DNA of 64,000 nt, from NCBI GenBank assembly GCA_029339195.1, contig JAPTJF010000031.1:1-64000 (forward strand). The letters run 5' to 3'. Position numbers and translations under genes: made by a program. Source of the DNA: Micractinium sp. NFX-FRZ. Taxonomy: Eukaryota; Chlorophyta; Trebouxiophyceae; Chlorellales; Chlorellaceae. A model generated the notes under the pieces. The model searched no databases. It saw only the letters and a program-made list of their open reading frames with translations, and had not been told where the DNA came from. Shown piece by piece: positions 32,818 to 45,100 of the stretch (position 1 is its first letter; each line of letters begins with the position of its first letter).

Positions 32818-35800
32818 TCAATTCTGCCCCTCTGCTCGCTCCTGCCCCACTGACCCTGCCGTTCCCGGCGCCACCACCTGCTGCTGCTCCTGCTGCTGCC
32901 CCATGAGCAGCTGGCGGCGCACCAGAGTGGCATACACGCCGCCAGCAGCCAGCAGCTCGGCGTGGGTGCCCTGCTCTGCTACCTGCCCACCCTGCAAGCG
33001 GTAGCAGGCAGCAGGCAGGTGTGCACTCAGTCGGGCAGTCGACTGCACTGTCACGCCACCCCTCCTCCTGGCACCCCGTTCTGAGCACCTGCCACCAACA
33101 CCCAAGGCCAGCCCCCTGGAAGGCCGGCCTTCCGTGGTGCCTCACAAGAAGCACCCATATCATCCATTGCCACACAAGCAGCACCCACCTGGACCACCGC
33201 CACACTGTCGGCCGACTGCACCGTGGACAGGCGGTGCGCGACCACCACGACGGTGCGCCCCGCCGACACGCGGTCCAACGCTTCCTGCGGGCAGCACCGG
33301 CCAGGCAGGGGGGCAGAAAAGTCAGAGGTGTGGTGTGAGACGGGAGGGGCGGGGGGAAGAGGCTCAGGTGAACGCTGCGGAATGCTGGCCAAGTGCTGGC
33401 CTGCCACCTCAGCAGCGCCCCGCTGGCATGCCGCCGATGCAACAGCCCCGCCAGCAGGGCGTCCACCCGCCATCTCAGCAGCAAAACTGCTGACCTGGAC
33501 CGGCATGCACATGCGCTCCCTGCCATGGATGTTGGACACCGCAAGCTCATCTGTAGCAACCTACAAACTGTAGAACTGCACTGTTTTCCTCTCAAAAGAG
33601 CTAGCCAGCCCCGCCCCTGCTGACCTGGACCAGCGCCTCGCTCTCGGCATCCAGAGCGCTGGTGGCCTCGTCCAGCAGCAGCACCCTGCGGGGCGGGGGG
33701 CGCGAGCAGGGCAGAGTCAATCTGGGTGCTGGGGTGGGGGACCTGGGGTGGCGGGGGCACCTTGGCAAGGCAGAGCAGAGCAGAGCACAGGGAGGCAGCG
33801 CATTGAGAAGGCAGCATTGATGCTGCGAAACGGGTTGGCTGCTCCCCACTACAGTACCCAGCGCGTGGGCCTGCCGCCCCATTAACGGCCAGCATTGTGC
33901 GCTGCCAGCACCTGCCCCATTCACCAAGCTCCCCCTCGCCAGTGCTCCGTGGCATGCATGTACGTAAGTCACCCAGGGCCTTACCGGGGGTTCAGAATCA
34001 CCGCCCGGGCAATGGCCACGCGCTGCTTCTGCCCGCCGCTCAGCCGCACCCCACGCTCGCCAACCTTTGTGTCGTACCCCTGCAGGCAGGCCAGGGCGAC
34101 CAGCAGGCAGTCGGCAGGCACGGCACCTTGGCAGGCAAGAAACAGGCAGGAGGCTCCCTGTGTTGCTTTCGAAATTGCAAGCGCAGCAAGGCGCTCTGCT
34201 TGCAAGGCACACCTGCCCTCCCAGGAGCACCACGTGGGGACATGCAGAGCGCTGGCGGCTGGCCGGCCACCCATCTGCCCATCCACTTGTTCACCATCTC
34301 AACCCACCCGCCCGCTCGCAGGCCCACCCGCCACACCTGTGGGAAGGCGGAGATGAAGTCGTGGGCGTTGGCCACGCGGGCCGCCGCCTCCAGCTGCTCG
34401 CGGCTGGCGGCTCCGCCCAGGCAGCCAAAGGCGATGTTGGCGGCAATGGAGCCAGCAAACAGGACTGGCTCTTGGCTGACCAGGGCGATCTGTGGGCGGG
34501 GGTGCAGGGCAGGGAGGGAGGGAGGGAGGGAGGCGAGTGTGGATTTACACAGTCAAGGAGGACACTTATGCACGCAGTCCTGCCAGGCAGACGCTGGCAG
34601 CAGAGTGCAACACGGGGAGGGTGCCAGGCGTGCGGGGTGGGGTGGGGTGGGGGGAGGGAGGAGGCACGGGGGCGGCGGTGCTCTGCAGTTATTTTTCTTT
34701 TTTGCAGCCTTGCCTGTGTGTGCAGGTAGCTGTGCTCGATCAGGGGCAGGGGCACCCCATCCAGCAGGACTGCAAGTTGTGGGTGGAAAACAGCAAGTTC
34801 AAGTTGTGGGTGGAAGGCAGGGGGGAAGGACGGCTCGCGAGAAGCAAACATGCAGCCACAGCAGCCGTGGCGACGGGCGGTTAGGGGCGGACAGCCGGCA
34901 CCGCACGCCGCACTGCCGGCGCTGAGCCGGTCTGCTCCTCCACTCTCTCTTTCACCACAGCGTAGTAGCGTCCCCAGGCCGGGCGCTCCCCACCCCTTTG
35001 ACACACAGCCCGACACCCCTCCCTGATGCACCTGCGCCCCTCTGGGGATCGTAGAAGCGCTCCATCAGTGCGACCAAGGTGCTCTTCCCCCCGCCACTGG
35101 GCCCCACAAGCGCCACCCTGCGGCCGGGGGCGATGTGCAGGCTGAGGCTGCGCAGCACCCAGGCGGAGCGGCGCAGCGGGTAGGCAAACCACACAGCCTG
35201 CAGCCACGAGTGAGGGGGTGCAGCGGTCAAAGGTGCCTGGGGAATGAGGAGGGGCGGGCGGGTGGGCGCGCTGATGGCCAGGCAGGACGCTGCGGTGAAT
35301 CCTTGGCGGGCAGACGGCGACAGGCAGCACACAAGCGATGCGCCCAAAGCTGACATGCAGGCAGGCAGCCAGGCAGGCAGCAAGGCCAACAAGCCAGTCA
35401 ACCGCACCTGGAAGTCCACGGCGCCGCCCTCTGGTGCGCCGGCCGGGCGCAGCCGCCCCGCCCGAAGGTCCTGCGCCGGCTGGCGGTCCAGCAGCTGGAA
35501 CACCCGCTCCCCCGCGCCCAGAGCCTGCACACGGTTGGGCGGGTGGGACAGGTCGGCATACCAGAGCACAGTATGAGAGGTTGTGCCTGAGCATACAGTG
35601 AGCGGGCGAGCTGAATGGGATGTGGCTCACAGGCAGGAGCCCCTGCCAACCCAGGTGTGGGCGTGTGCCCCCCAGGAAGCACCACAGCCCTGCCCGCCTG
35701 CCACACCACACACCGCCCAGCAGCGCATCGCTGCCTGCCTGCCCGGCCCGCCATCCCAACGCCCCCACCCCAGGGCCTCGCCTGCACCACGCTGGACAGC

Positions 35801-38317
35801 ACGCCCGCCAGCATGCCGGCGTTGGCGGCCACAAACACGGCGTACACGACAAAGGCTGACAGCTGGCCGGCCGACAGCTGGCCGACGATGACGAGGCGGG
35901 CGCCGTACCAGAGGACCAGCATGACCGCGCCTGGGGTGGGTGGGGTGGAAGGGCAGGAAGGTGAGCAGGCACAGGGCGGCTTAGGGTGGATGACATGCCT
36001 GCTTGCATTGCCTGCTGCATGCAAATCGTGGGGCATCTCTTGCTGCCTGCTGAGCTAGCTGACACAGCGCGCGCAGCACCAGGGCATGCCAGCGCCAACT
36101 GCAGGTGCTGCACCCCCAGAAACCTCCGCCCACCCTCCCACCCGTGGCCAGCGACTGGTGCAGGGGGAAGAAGGCGCCTTCAAGCGCAGCGGAGCGCAGC
36201 CCGCAGCGCAGCGCCTGCTGCTGCGCGTCGGCGTAGCGCGCCCCCATGGCGCCCTCCTTGGCGAAAGAGCGCACCTGGCAGAGCAGGGGGGCAGAGAAGG
36301 AGGGTCCTGAGCAGGTGCCACTGAGAGATGGTGAGGCAGGGAGGGGCGGTGAGGCAAGGCACGCGCCTGCCAGTGGGCAGCGCAGGGCAGGGCAGGGCGG
36401 TGTGTATGCTTGCGCACGCTGCCGCCATTGAGCTTAAGCCTGCCTGCCAACCTAAATGCCACGCCTTGCCCCCATGTGTGCCAACGCTGAACAGCCGGGA
36501 GACCGAAACAGACCGCCATGCGCAAAACCCTGGACAGATGCCCGAGCACCCCGGCACCCCCAGACGCCCCTCCCGCCACCCCTTCCACCCGCCGCCCCGC
36601 CACCGCACCGTGCGCAGGTTGGAGAAGCACTCCTCCGCCACCGTGCTGGCCCCTGCGCTGGCCGCCAGCTGCTCCTTCATGTACCGCCGGCTCAGGCGGG
36701 CGTAGGGGATGAAGAGGAGGAGGAGGGGCGGGATGACGGCCAGGGTGAGGGAGGCCAGCAGCCAGGAGGTGGCAAACCTGAGGGGGGAGGGGGAAAGGGG
36801 AGGGGCGCAGTGTGGGGAATGGATAAAAGGGACAGAGAAGGCGTGGTGAGGGAGGAAGGAGAGCAGGGTGGAGCACGGGCTGAGCACAGCGTGCGTGCCC
36901 CAGCATGGCACACGCTCGCTGATGATGCAGACAGCACTTGACGTGCACACAGCCACCCTGTTGGGCCATGTGCGTAGCGCCCCTCTGCCCCCGCGCGCCC
37001 GCCCCGCACAGCAGCAGTGAGAGCTCCGACACTACCCAGCAGCATCGCCCTCCCCATCATAGCCCGCTCTGTGCACCGGCAGTCCCCCAACCGCTCACAT
37101 CACGCCCAGGAAAAGCACCTGCCCTGTGCACTGGAAGTCCCCCCACCGCTCACATCATGCCCAGCCCCAGCAGGCAGACCGAGGCGGCCCGCAGCGCGGC
37201 GCTGATCGAGGTGGTGGCCGCCGACTTGACCATCTGAGTGTCTTCCGCCAGCCGGTTGGTCAGCTCGCCGGTGCGCGCCCTGTCGTAGAAGCCCACCTGC
37301 AAATGTGTGTTGTGCAGAGGTGGAGGGTTGGAGGGGCGGGAGACACACGCATGGCCGGGCTGCCACCCGCCAGATCGCCACCCCAGCTGGAACAGCCCCA
37401 GGCTTCACTGCCACCTAGGACTGCCCATTTGGCGGGCCCTATCGGGGACCCACCGGCAGGGTTGCGGTGGGCAAGCTGCGGAGGCGGTGGCACAGGGGCT
37501 GGGCAGGAGAGCCCCACCCACCCGCGGCTCCCTGGCTTGCCTTCCCCACCCCGGCACGCCCATCCAACCCACCCCTCCCCCATTCCCAGAGCGCCTTTCC
37601 ATGCATGCTCCCCGAAGTTGCTATCCCCGCCTGCCTGCACCCACCTCTTGCAGCAGCAGCGTTGAGAAGAGGCGCACCCTCAGGCGGCACGCCAGGCGCT
37701 CGGCGGCGGAGCGGAACAGCCAGGAGCGCAGGCCGTCGGCGGCGCCGCCCACAGCCACGACAGCCAGCGTCTGCCAGAGGATGCGGTTGGTGGCGCGTGC
37801 CCCGGCGCGTGGGTCGGCCCCTCCCTGCTGCTGGATGGCCACATCAATGAGGTCGCCTGAAAGGGATGCAACGAATGGATGAGGGTATGGTTGGATGTAG
37901 TGGATGGTTGGTTTGGACTGAGGGGCGGCGGGCAGGCGGGGGCTGCGGCAGGTTAGGTTGGGAACCATGCGGGGAACTCCTCGTGTGTGCGGCAGCAGCG
38001 GCGGCAGGTGCAGGGGTGCCATCTGCCCACGGCAGCGCCTGCGTGCAAGGCTTTGGATACAATGCAGCTTCTCAAAAGTGCCAACCTGCCAGCTTTGGGA
38101 AGGCGACTTGGGCAAGGGAGGAGACCAGGAGCACCAGGGAGGCGCCGGTGAGAGCCCAGGCCTCGTCACGAGCCAGCGCCAGCAGCCGTCCGGCGCCGGG
38201 GGGCTTGTGCTGCTGCTGGGCCTCGCACTCGGCTGCCTCCTCGTCATCGCCGGCCACAAGCAGCTGGTAGTCTCGGTTAGGGTCTCGAAAGCCCCACGGC
38301 GGTGGGGGAGGCGGCAT
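32818..38317 (-). CDS. Half-size ABC transporter, subfamily B (TAP/MDL/ALS1-like)
   Basis: Fourteen minus-strand exons join in frame to 651 residues: 38317-38086, 37856-37645, 37296-37154, 36777-36609, 36274-36142, 35930-35782, 35524-35408, 35197-35032, 34769-34714, 34489-34337, 34079-33985, 33685-33625, 33284-33189 and 32991-32818. One membrane domain of about six helices (residues 55-350; [15 protein letters not shown] and [12 protein letters not shown] are exporter landmarks) is followed by one nucleotide-binding domain. That domain has Walker [10 protein letters not shown] (417-425), Q-loop VSQEPVLF, signature LSGGQ (523-527), Walker [13 protein letters not shown] (543 on) and H-loop His579. 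All ATPase residues are intact. It must dimerise. Substrate and membrane (vacuole, plastid or mitochondrion) cannot be read from sequence. GC donors at 35781 and 34713 are required by frame. The first ATG precedes a hydrophilic leader, so an upstream targeting exon is possible. Confidence 0.93.
37077..37175 (-). repeat. Exon-border echo at ABC exon 3 end
   Basis: The donor end of exon 3 (GLGMM, ending 37154) and flanking sequence recur about 66 nt into the intron (about 37080-37108, FLGVM then gtgagc). Both copies keep a gtgagcgg donor. Use of the second would alter the exon end. Confidence 0.6.
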
Positions 38318-39353
38318 GGGGTGGGAGCGGCAGGGCGCCTAAAGGCGGCGACAGGTGGCGCCGCTGGCGGCGGCACAAGGGGCGGGCTCCAGGCGCGTCC
38401 TGCAGCGCCTCTCTAGGGCGCCTAGCTAGAAGCGAGATCAGAAAATGGCGCCGCCGCCCGTGGTTGTGCAATAGTCACGCGCTGGACTTGTGGCTTCCGG
38501 CTCCCAGGCGCCGGCTGCTGCTGCTGCGATCTTCAGCTCACTTGGGGCCGACTGGACAACGATCAAGAGTGAGAACCCTGAGTACTAGCCGTGGAGAGGA
38601 CCTGAGACGATGTGGCGGCGCCGCCAGGTGGCGCCGGCGCTCTGGTGCCAGCACAGTCCGGAGTGCAGGGGTCAGGATCATGTGCAAGGTCTCCGTCGGC
38701 AGTGAGAACGCTTGCAATGTCGTATGCTTTTTCTAATAACGTTGCCAGCCAGCTGGCCCAGCCTGCTTGCCTAATGACCTGCGCACACACACATCGGCGG
38801 CAGCAGCATAGTGAGTAAACGAGCAACACCCAGCTAGGGAGCTGCTGAGATCCTGCCCAGGACCAAACCAATCTACCCATATAACGCAACACCAACAAAA
38901 CCGCAGCATTTTGACGCGCGCGCACTCCTTGCACTAACCAGAATGACAATTGCGGCCAACCTGCTACCCCGCTGCCAGCGCTGTGCTCCTGCCTGCTTGC
39001 TTGCTTGCAAGCTTGTTGGGGCTTACACATGTTGATAGGCACCAAAACTTCCGACACACACCCCCCAAGAGACGGACTGGGGATGGAGACAAGGATGATA
39101 CACAAATAAAAAGGAAGGGTGCCGTTTTGATGAGGTGTGCAAGGTGTGTTGGAGGACTGATATAGGGCAGGGCGTGTGTAGTGGATAGGGGAGTTTCGGC
39201 GGTGATGGGCGCGGCGTGCTGGAAGGTATAGGTGACCCCACGCCGGAGCCCCTCTCAAATGGTCATCGGCCTCGCTCGCTCCTCCCATTTGCATCATTTC
39301 AAACGCAAGAGCCACATTCACCATGGTGCGCTAAGAGATGCCACCAGCGTGCC
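38318..39353. other. Intergenic region upstream of the ABC gene
   Basis: This stretch contains the ABC promoter, the 3' UTR of the MYND gene with UGUAA at 39023-39027, and nothing else I can support. It is noticeably less GC-rich around 38840-39200. Confidence 0.45.
39023..39027 (-). terminator. UGUAA poly(A) signal of the MYND gene
   Basis: TGTAA on the minus strand, about 327 nt after the TGA stop at 39356-39354. Confidence 0.45.
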
Positions 39354-39989
39354 TCAGCTGCTTGCTGCCTCGGCCTGCCTCATCTGCTTGCACTCACGGC
39401 GGTGACCGTGGTCCCAGTGCGCCCTCTGGCACTTGGGTGAGCAGTACTGGACCTTCAGGGTGGAGGGGGAAGGGTCGGGGAGCATGCAGGATTTGAAAAA
39501 GGTCGTGCCAGCTGGGTGCAGCCAGGGTGGAGATCGGCAGGCACATGCGCGGGCTCCCCGGCCAGCCTACCGCCCTCTCACCTTGCGGCAGGCACCACAT
39601 CTTTTGAACGTGTGGCCAGGTCCAGGCATGGCACCGCATGCGCTGCAGGGCTTGGCGCCTGCTGCGCCGCCTGCACCGCTTGCCGATGCCTGAGCCACGC
39701 GTTGGCTGCCTGCTGCCTCGCCTGCCGAGCCGCTGCTACGCGGTGCGGCAGGCGCTGCTGCGCCTGCTGCGGAGCCGGAGGCTGCATCTCCACTGGCGCT
39801 GCTGCCAGCACCAAAGAGTCTGTCTGCAGCGCCTTCAGGCAGAGGACACGATCCGGTGGCCAGCAGCGCGAGAATCCCCTCTGCCCCCAAGACGTTACTG
39901 CAAACAAGCGGTGGTGCCAGCAGTGCGCATTTGGTGGAGCGGGCCGGGTGGAGCGGGCCGGGGGGGGGGGGGGGTTCACACACTGACAT
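39354..39989 (-). CDS. MYND zinc-finger protein (5' end uncertain)
   Basis: Two minus-strand exons, 39989-39582 and 39452-39354. The C-terminus is a complete MYND finger: CSACGAMPGPGHTFKRCGAC, then RKVQYCSPKCQRAHW and HGHRRECKQM, with all Cys/His ligands present (C-x2-C, C-x2-C, C-x3-C, H-x3-C). MYND fingers mediate protein contacts. Many green-algal proteins end in one. I set the acceptor at 39453 (AAG) rather than the CAG six bases later because only the former gives the family spacing CRKVQYCS. Upstream is LLATGSCPLPEGAADRLFG and an Ala/Ser-rich stretch. The model starts at the ATG at 39989 (168 residues). A CAG acceptor at 39898 could instead join an unseen 5' exon. Confidence 0.6.
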
Positions 39990-42104
39990 CTACAGTGGCA
40001 GATGTGTAAATACCACATTCATAGAAATTAAGATGCATCAACTTTGAAAGGGGCGTTTAGAACCTACAAGAGCTCCTCCGCGTTCATAGCCGGCGCCCGG
40101 CCTCCGGGCGGCGGGGCGGCGCCTGGTGCTCCGCCGCGCCTTCTGCCGCCGCCACTGCTGCCCCCCGCACCCTGCCTCTCCCCCGCAGCTCTGTCCATGG
40201 GGCGCGCCCGCCGGCTGCGCGGGTGAGCCGGGAGGCTTCCCTGGAGGCGCTTCTCCCCCTCCCCGAGTTGTGCGGGCTCTGCCGATCAGCAGTGCTGTCG
40301 AACGTGGCGGGAGTTGCCGCTCAATCTGGCGGCGCAATGACCAAGTTGCCGCAGCGACATGGCGGGCGGCAGCGCACACGCCGCGACGCGGAAGTGCGGC
40401 CTCTCCTGGCATGCACGCATTGCCGTGTCCTGGCATGCACCCACTGCCGAGCCGTGACACTCTCCATCACTGTGTCCCGTGCTGGCCTCAGCGGGGCGCC
40501 TGCTGGAGGTGCTGACCCCCCATCTCCCAACCCGCACCCCTGGCACACCTGCTGCTCCCGGCAGGCAACGAGGGGCGCCACGCAGCGCACGCATGCGTGG
40601 GGGTGCTGACGTTTCACAATTTTGCACTAGGCATGCTGCCGCCGCTGATCTGCCAAGCCTTCACACAAGGCGGCCTCCTGCCGCCGGCGCCTCCGCCACT
40701 GCGCGCCGCACGCCACCAGCGGCCCCCTGGCTGGCGGCGCGTTGACCACCTCCTGGCACAGCAGGAGTTAACGCGGTTGGGGTGCTTACGTGATGTGATT
40801 ACGGGTATTGAACGAAGAGGCATGCTACGCTACGCCACCGAAGCAGCACGATGCTGGGCGGCAGCAAGGTGAGGGCGCGCTGGCGGTGGGTGGGACAAAG
40901 CGCCGCTGCATGTTTGCTCGCACCGCCCCAGTATGGTACCGCCTGTGCATGCCTGCAATGATGAGGGCCTGTGCGCCGCCAGCGCTCCTGCTCCTCATGT
41001 CAAGCACCCGACAATGACGCAACGGCCACAAAGATCTGGGGCAATGCAACCCGATGCAACTGCTTGGCAGCCCACGGCAGCTGTCGCTCTGCAAAGTGCG
41101 CTTGCTCCTTCCGAGCGGTCCCGCACGGCAGACACACCGTGATGTGTCTGCCCCCACCCGCCTGCCGCCAGGACCGCTGCCGACCACAGTGGCAGGGCTG
41201 GCATGCAGCACAGTGTGACCCCCTCTGCTTCCACAGCACGTTTGCGACCGCAGACCTGTGACTGACCTGATGCGTGGGGCACACGAGGCGGTGCGGGCGG
41301 GTGGGCGAGCGGCGCTCGGACTGCGGCACCTCGAGCGCATGCGGCCCCTCGTCGTCTCTTGGTCTATTAATGCATGAAAACAGCCCGCAGTTCATATTAC
41401 TCTCCTCTCAATCAGTTCCATCAGCCTCCTGGCCTGCTGGGCGCCCCGCTGGCGGGAGCCCCTTGCATCATGCCTGGGCCATGATTCCTGGGCCTGAACC
41501 GCTCGGCCACCCGTCGCTCTGCCTGCCCAGCCCTCTGCACGGACGGCTCGACAGCAGCAGTACAGCTTTGAAATGCCGTGACACAATTCAGTTCGTGATG
41601 AAAGAAAGTAAATGCTGAATTTCCACGGTCAGCAGGAAGAATGGGGTGGTTGGCGGGCGGGCGACGTGGCATGCCGTGGCGCCAGGTAGGTACTGGTTTG
41701 CTGTTACACAGTCCCGGTTCCTGCAGCCGGAATTTATTCACTATACATTCACCGTGGCTCGCTCAAGGGAGCGCCCCGGCGCAGTAGGTGCGCGAGGCGC
41801 CGGCAGCGACGTCGGCCGGTGGCCCCTCGGAGCTCGTGTTTCCGACGGTTGCCACATATAAGGGCGTGATCAGAGCGCCGGGAACTTGCTGCGGGTCCAA
41901 GGCGGTGCCTGCTGCCATGCCGCCATGGAGCAGTTGGAGATTGACATCGCTTTGCTAGCGCTTCGCCCTGCAGGCAGGTCCCGCAGCCTGAGGAGGACAC
42001 GGCATCTGCAGCCGGCGGGAAGACGCTCCGAGGCAGCAGACGAGCGCTGGCGGGCAGCAGCGTCGGGCTCTCTTGCGGCAGCCCTGGCGGTGACGCCGGC
42101 GGAA
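39990..42104. other. Gene-poor stretch with Cys-rich ORF fragment
   Basis: Two kilobases without a gene I can support. It holds possible missing 5' exons of the MYND gene, a 15-nt poly-G run at 39960-39974, and a plus-strand frame at 40597-40870 ending at a plausible donor. At 41030-41230 a plus-strand frame reads KIWGNATRCNCLAAHGSC then RSAKCAC, a CxC-C-CxC pattern. The latter could be a relic of a transposon-like Cys-rich domain, but there is no complete ORF. The upstream region of hydrolase 1 is at the right end. Confidence 0.3.
41855..41862 (+). promoter_or_regulatory. TATA-like element upstream of hydrolase 1
   Basis: ATATAAGG lies about 245 bp before the chosen start codon (42105) and 25-30 bp before the first in-frame ATG (41886). 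It could be a core promoter element. There is no other support. Confidence 0.3.
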
Positions 42105-45100
42105 ATGGCAGCGGCGACGCTTGCACTCCCATCCTGCAGCCGGCCTCGGCTTGCAGCAGCTGGCCCCGCGCTGATCACCGTCCTGCTGCTGGCCCTGACA
42201 GCGGCCCCGCAGCCTGCCCGGGCGGCTGTCAGGTTTGACGCTGACACCGACGCCCAGGGCGGCGCCTTGATGACGCCCACACGGGGGGAGCTGATGAACA
42301 GGAAGTATTGGTTTGAGATCCCACACAACCCCGTGGGCGTGCTGTTCATGGCGCACGGCTGCGTGCACGATGCAGCGGACTTCTGGCCACCCAGCAAGGC
42401 GTGCCCAGAGTGCTCTGGTGGGTGGGGCGGGGGCGGGGCGGGCCGGTGGAGGGGCGGCAGAAAAATGGGCGTGAGCACATGCACAGGCTGCAGAGTGGGT
42501 GCGCATAACCCGGCAGTCCGGCCAGCAAGGCAGGCACCATTCATGTGCTCACAAACACATTGTGCGCCCGGGACAGCATCGATGATGCGCGTAGTGTGCC
42601 ACCCTCGCTGCCGCCCACCTCTGGCATCCTCCTCTCCACCCCAGCCTGCTCTCCCGTCCCCCACCCGCCGTACCACCCTGTTGCCTTTTACTCCACCCCA
42701 CCGCCCCTCCCACTTTCCCCACCCGCAGGCCTGCCCGAGGAGGTGGCGCACACCAAGCAGGCGCTGGCGCGGGGGTATGCTGTCATCGCAATCGACTCTA
42801 AAAACCGGGACTTTGACAACCGCTGCTACAGGTGGGCGGTAGGTGGGCCGAAGGTGGGCGGGTTGGTGGGCAGGTAGGTGGGACTTTGACAACCGCTGCT
42901 ACAGGTGTGTGCGGCCGGTCGGGCAGTGGTTTGATGCACGTGATGCACCGCCACACCATGCACCGAGGAATGTGCGGAGCGCCACATTGTGTGTACATCA
43001 TAAGTTTGTATGTATGCAGCAGTACATATACCTTTGCAGACTAGGGTGCAGGTCTGCAATTTGACGTGGGCCTGCGGCTGGGGATGCTGGCTGTGGGGGG
43101 TCAGACTGCTACGTCTGGCTGCAGTGCCACTGCCAACCGCCGGCGCTGGCTGCGCGGCGCTGCCTGGCTTTGCAGAATGCTGGGAGCGCTGTGCACTCGC
43201 AACGCCCCGACACGCCCGTGCCTGCCTGGCCGTGCGTCAGGCCGTGCAGCGCTGAGCAGTGGGGCATGCGGCCCACCCTGGAAAGCAGACTGCACCTTGG
43301 TGCACCAAACCTCACTGTCAGGAGGGATCACACTCAAGACAGGTCGGCACCGTGGGGTGTGGAGTGACAGCTGCACTCACGCTCCTCCCCCTGCACTCCC
43401 CTCCCCTTCTGCTGCCCTCCCTCCCGCAGCTACGGCCCCGACAAGTGGGGGGTCAAATACATTCTGGAGAACTGGACGCGAGAGCAGGGGCTGGAGGCGC
43501 TGCCGGTGTTTGCGCTGGGCGTGTCGGCGGGGGCCTCCTTTGCGCTCAAGCTGCCAAAGGTCACGCGTATTAATGGCATCATCTCAGGTCTGCAGGGGTG
43601 GGGATGGAGGGGGTGGAGGTCGTGCTGTGCTCTGCTTGGTGTGGGGGTGGGGTGTCTGTAGGGTGTGTGGGTGGGCGCTTCAGAATCCCCCCAAATCCAT
43701 TGCAAAATCAAGCGCTAGTGCTTAGTAGTGATGGTGATGTGGCGTGTGGGCGGGCCTGCTCCAGCTGCCTGAAGCCGTCCGCATGACGGCATCATTACTT
43801 GTGGGAAAGAAGCTGACCGTGCGGGTGTGATGCGGTGCCTCAGAGGGGGAGCTCGAGCCGCCCCAAGTTCATCATTAGCCCATGCTGCCGCTCAACCCTC
43901 GGCTACTTGCGACTTGCGAAACCAATCCATCATGCCGTATGCTGTTGCTTTGCCCCGTCCTGCAGAGGTGCTGGGCGTGCCTCAGGAGGACTTCTCCACC
44001 CCCGTGCTGCTGGAGGAGACGTACCCTCCCGCCATATTTATTGACATGCAGCGAGACGCAAGTGAGTGGGGTGGGGTGGGGGGCAAGGCAGTGAGGCACA
44101 TAAGAGGCTGTGTGCCTGCTCAACCGCCCGCTGCACGCCCGCCCGCCTGCTTGCCGCTCCCGCCTGTGCGCCTGCCTGTCCACGCACCCCGCCCTGCCTG
44201 CGTGCTGGCCCGCCTGCCTGCCGCTCTTGCCCATGCGTCTGACAGGTTCTTGTAAGCAGGCACAAGACCGGCCTTTCTTCGAGGGCCGGCAGCACCGCTT
44301 TACTTGCCCTCTGTGACTTGCCTGCTTAGTCACACACACGTGTTGTTTATGTGCGCAGGCATGACCAAGAGGATTGCCGAGAGCATCGCCGTCATTCGCT
44401 CATTCAAGGTCCCAGCTGTCAGCATCCCGGTGAGCATGCGCCTGCCTGCTGCCAGTCACCTGCTGCCAGTCATCTGCTGCCAGTCACCTGTGCAGTGAGC
44501 TGTGCGAGCTGCAGCTGACGCAGAGGTAGCTCTTCACCCATTTCATTCACCGACAGTCAATCGTGTGCCAGCTGCACCCTGCTCTGTGCCCCGCTGTCCT
44601 CTCCTGACAGCTTCCAACTCTCACCAACCCCCACCCGCTCACCCGCCGCCACATGGCCCCCTCCCCCCTCCTAGTGCCCCCCTCCCCCCTTTGCCCCCAC
44701 CTCCCCCCAGATCGGCCCCCGCCCCGTCCCCCACTCCTTCTTTTCCGAATCCTCCACGTGCATCAAGCCCCACCAACTCACCCCACCAATTGCATGCCCT
44801 CCTCCGCTCCCCTCCTCTCCCCTCCTTCCCCCCACCCCCACCTTCAGATCGGCCCCCGCCCCCTCCCCCACTCCTTCACTCACCCCACCAAATGCATGCC
44901 CCTGCCTCCCCCCAGATCGACCCCCGCCCCGTCCCCCACTCCTTCTTCTCCGACCGCTCCGAGTTCATCACCCCGGAGCTGAGCCGGGAGATTGTCAACG
45001 GGCTGAGGGAGATCGGCATGCTGGACTACCAGGGCATGGTGACCGTGGACCCGCGGTACACCACGCAGGTGGGAGGAGCCAGGATAAGGGGTAGTATGGT

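Noticed and set aside
41886..42104. Upstream in-frame start for hydrolase 1
   Set aside because: It would place about 70 basic residues before a well-formed signal peptide that both paralogues have at their N-terminus. It is not excluded if plastid-targeted.
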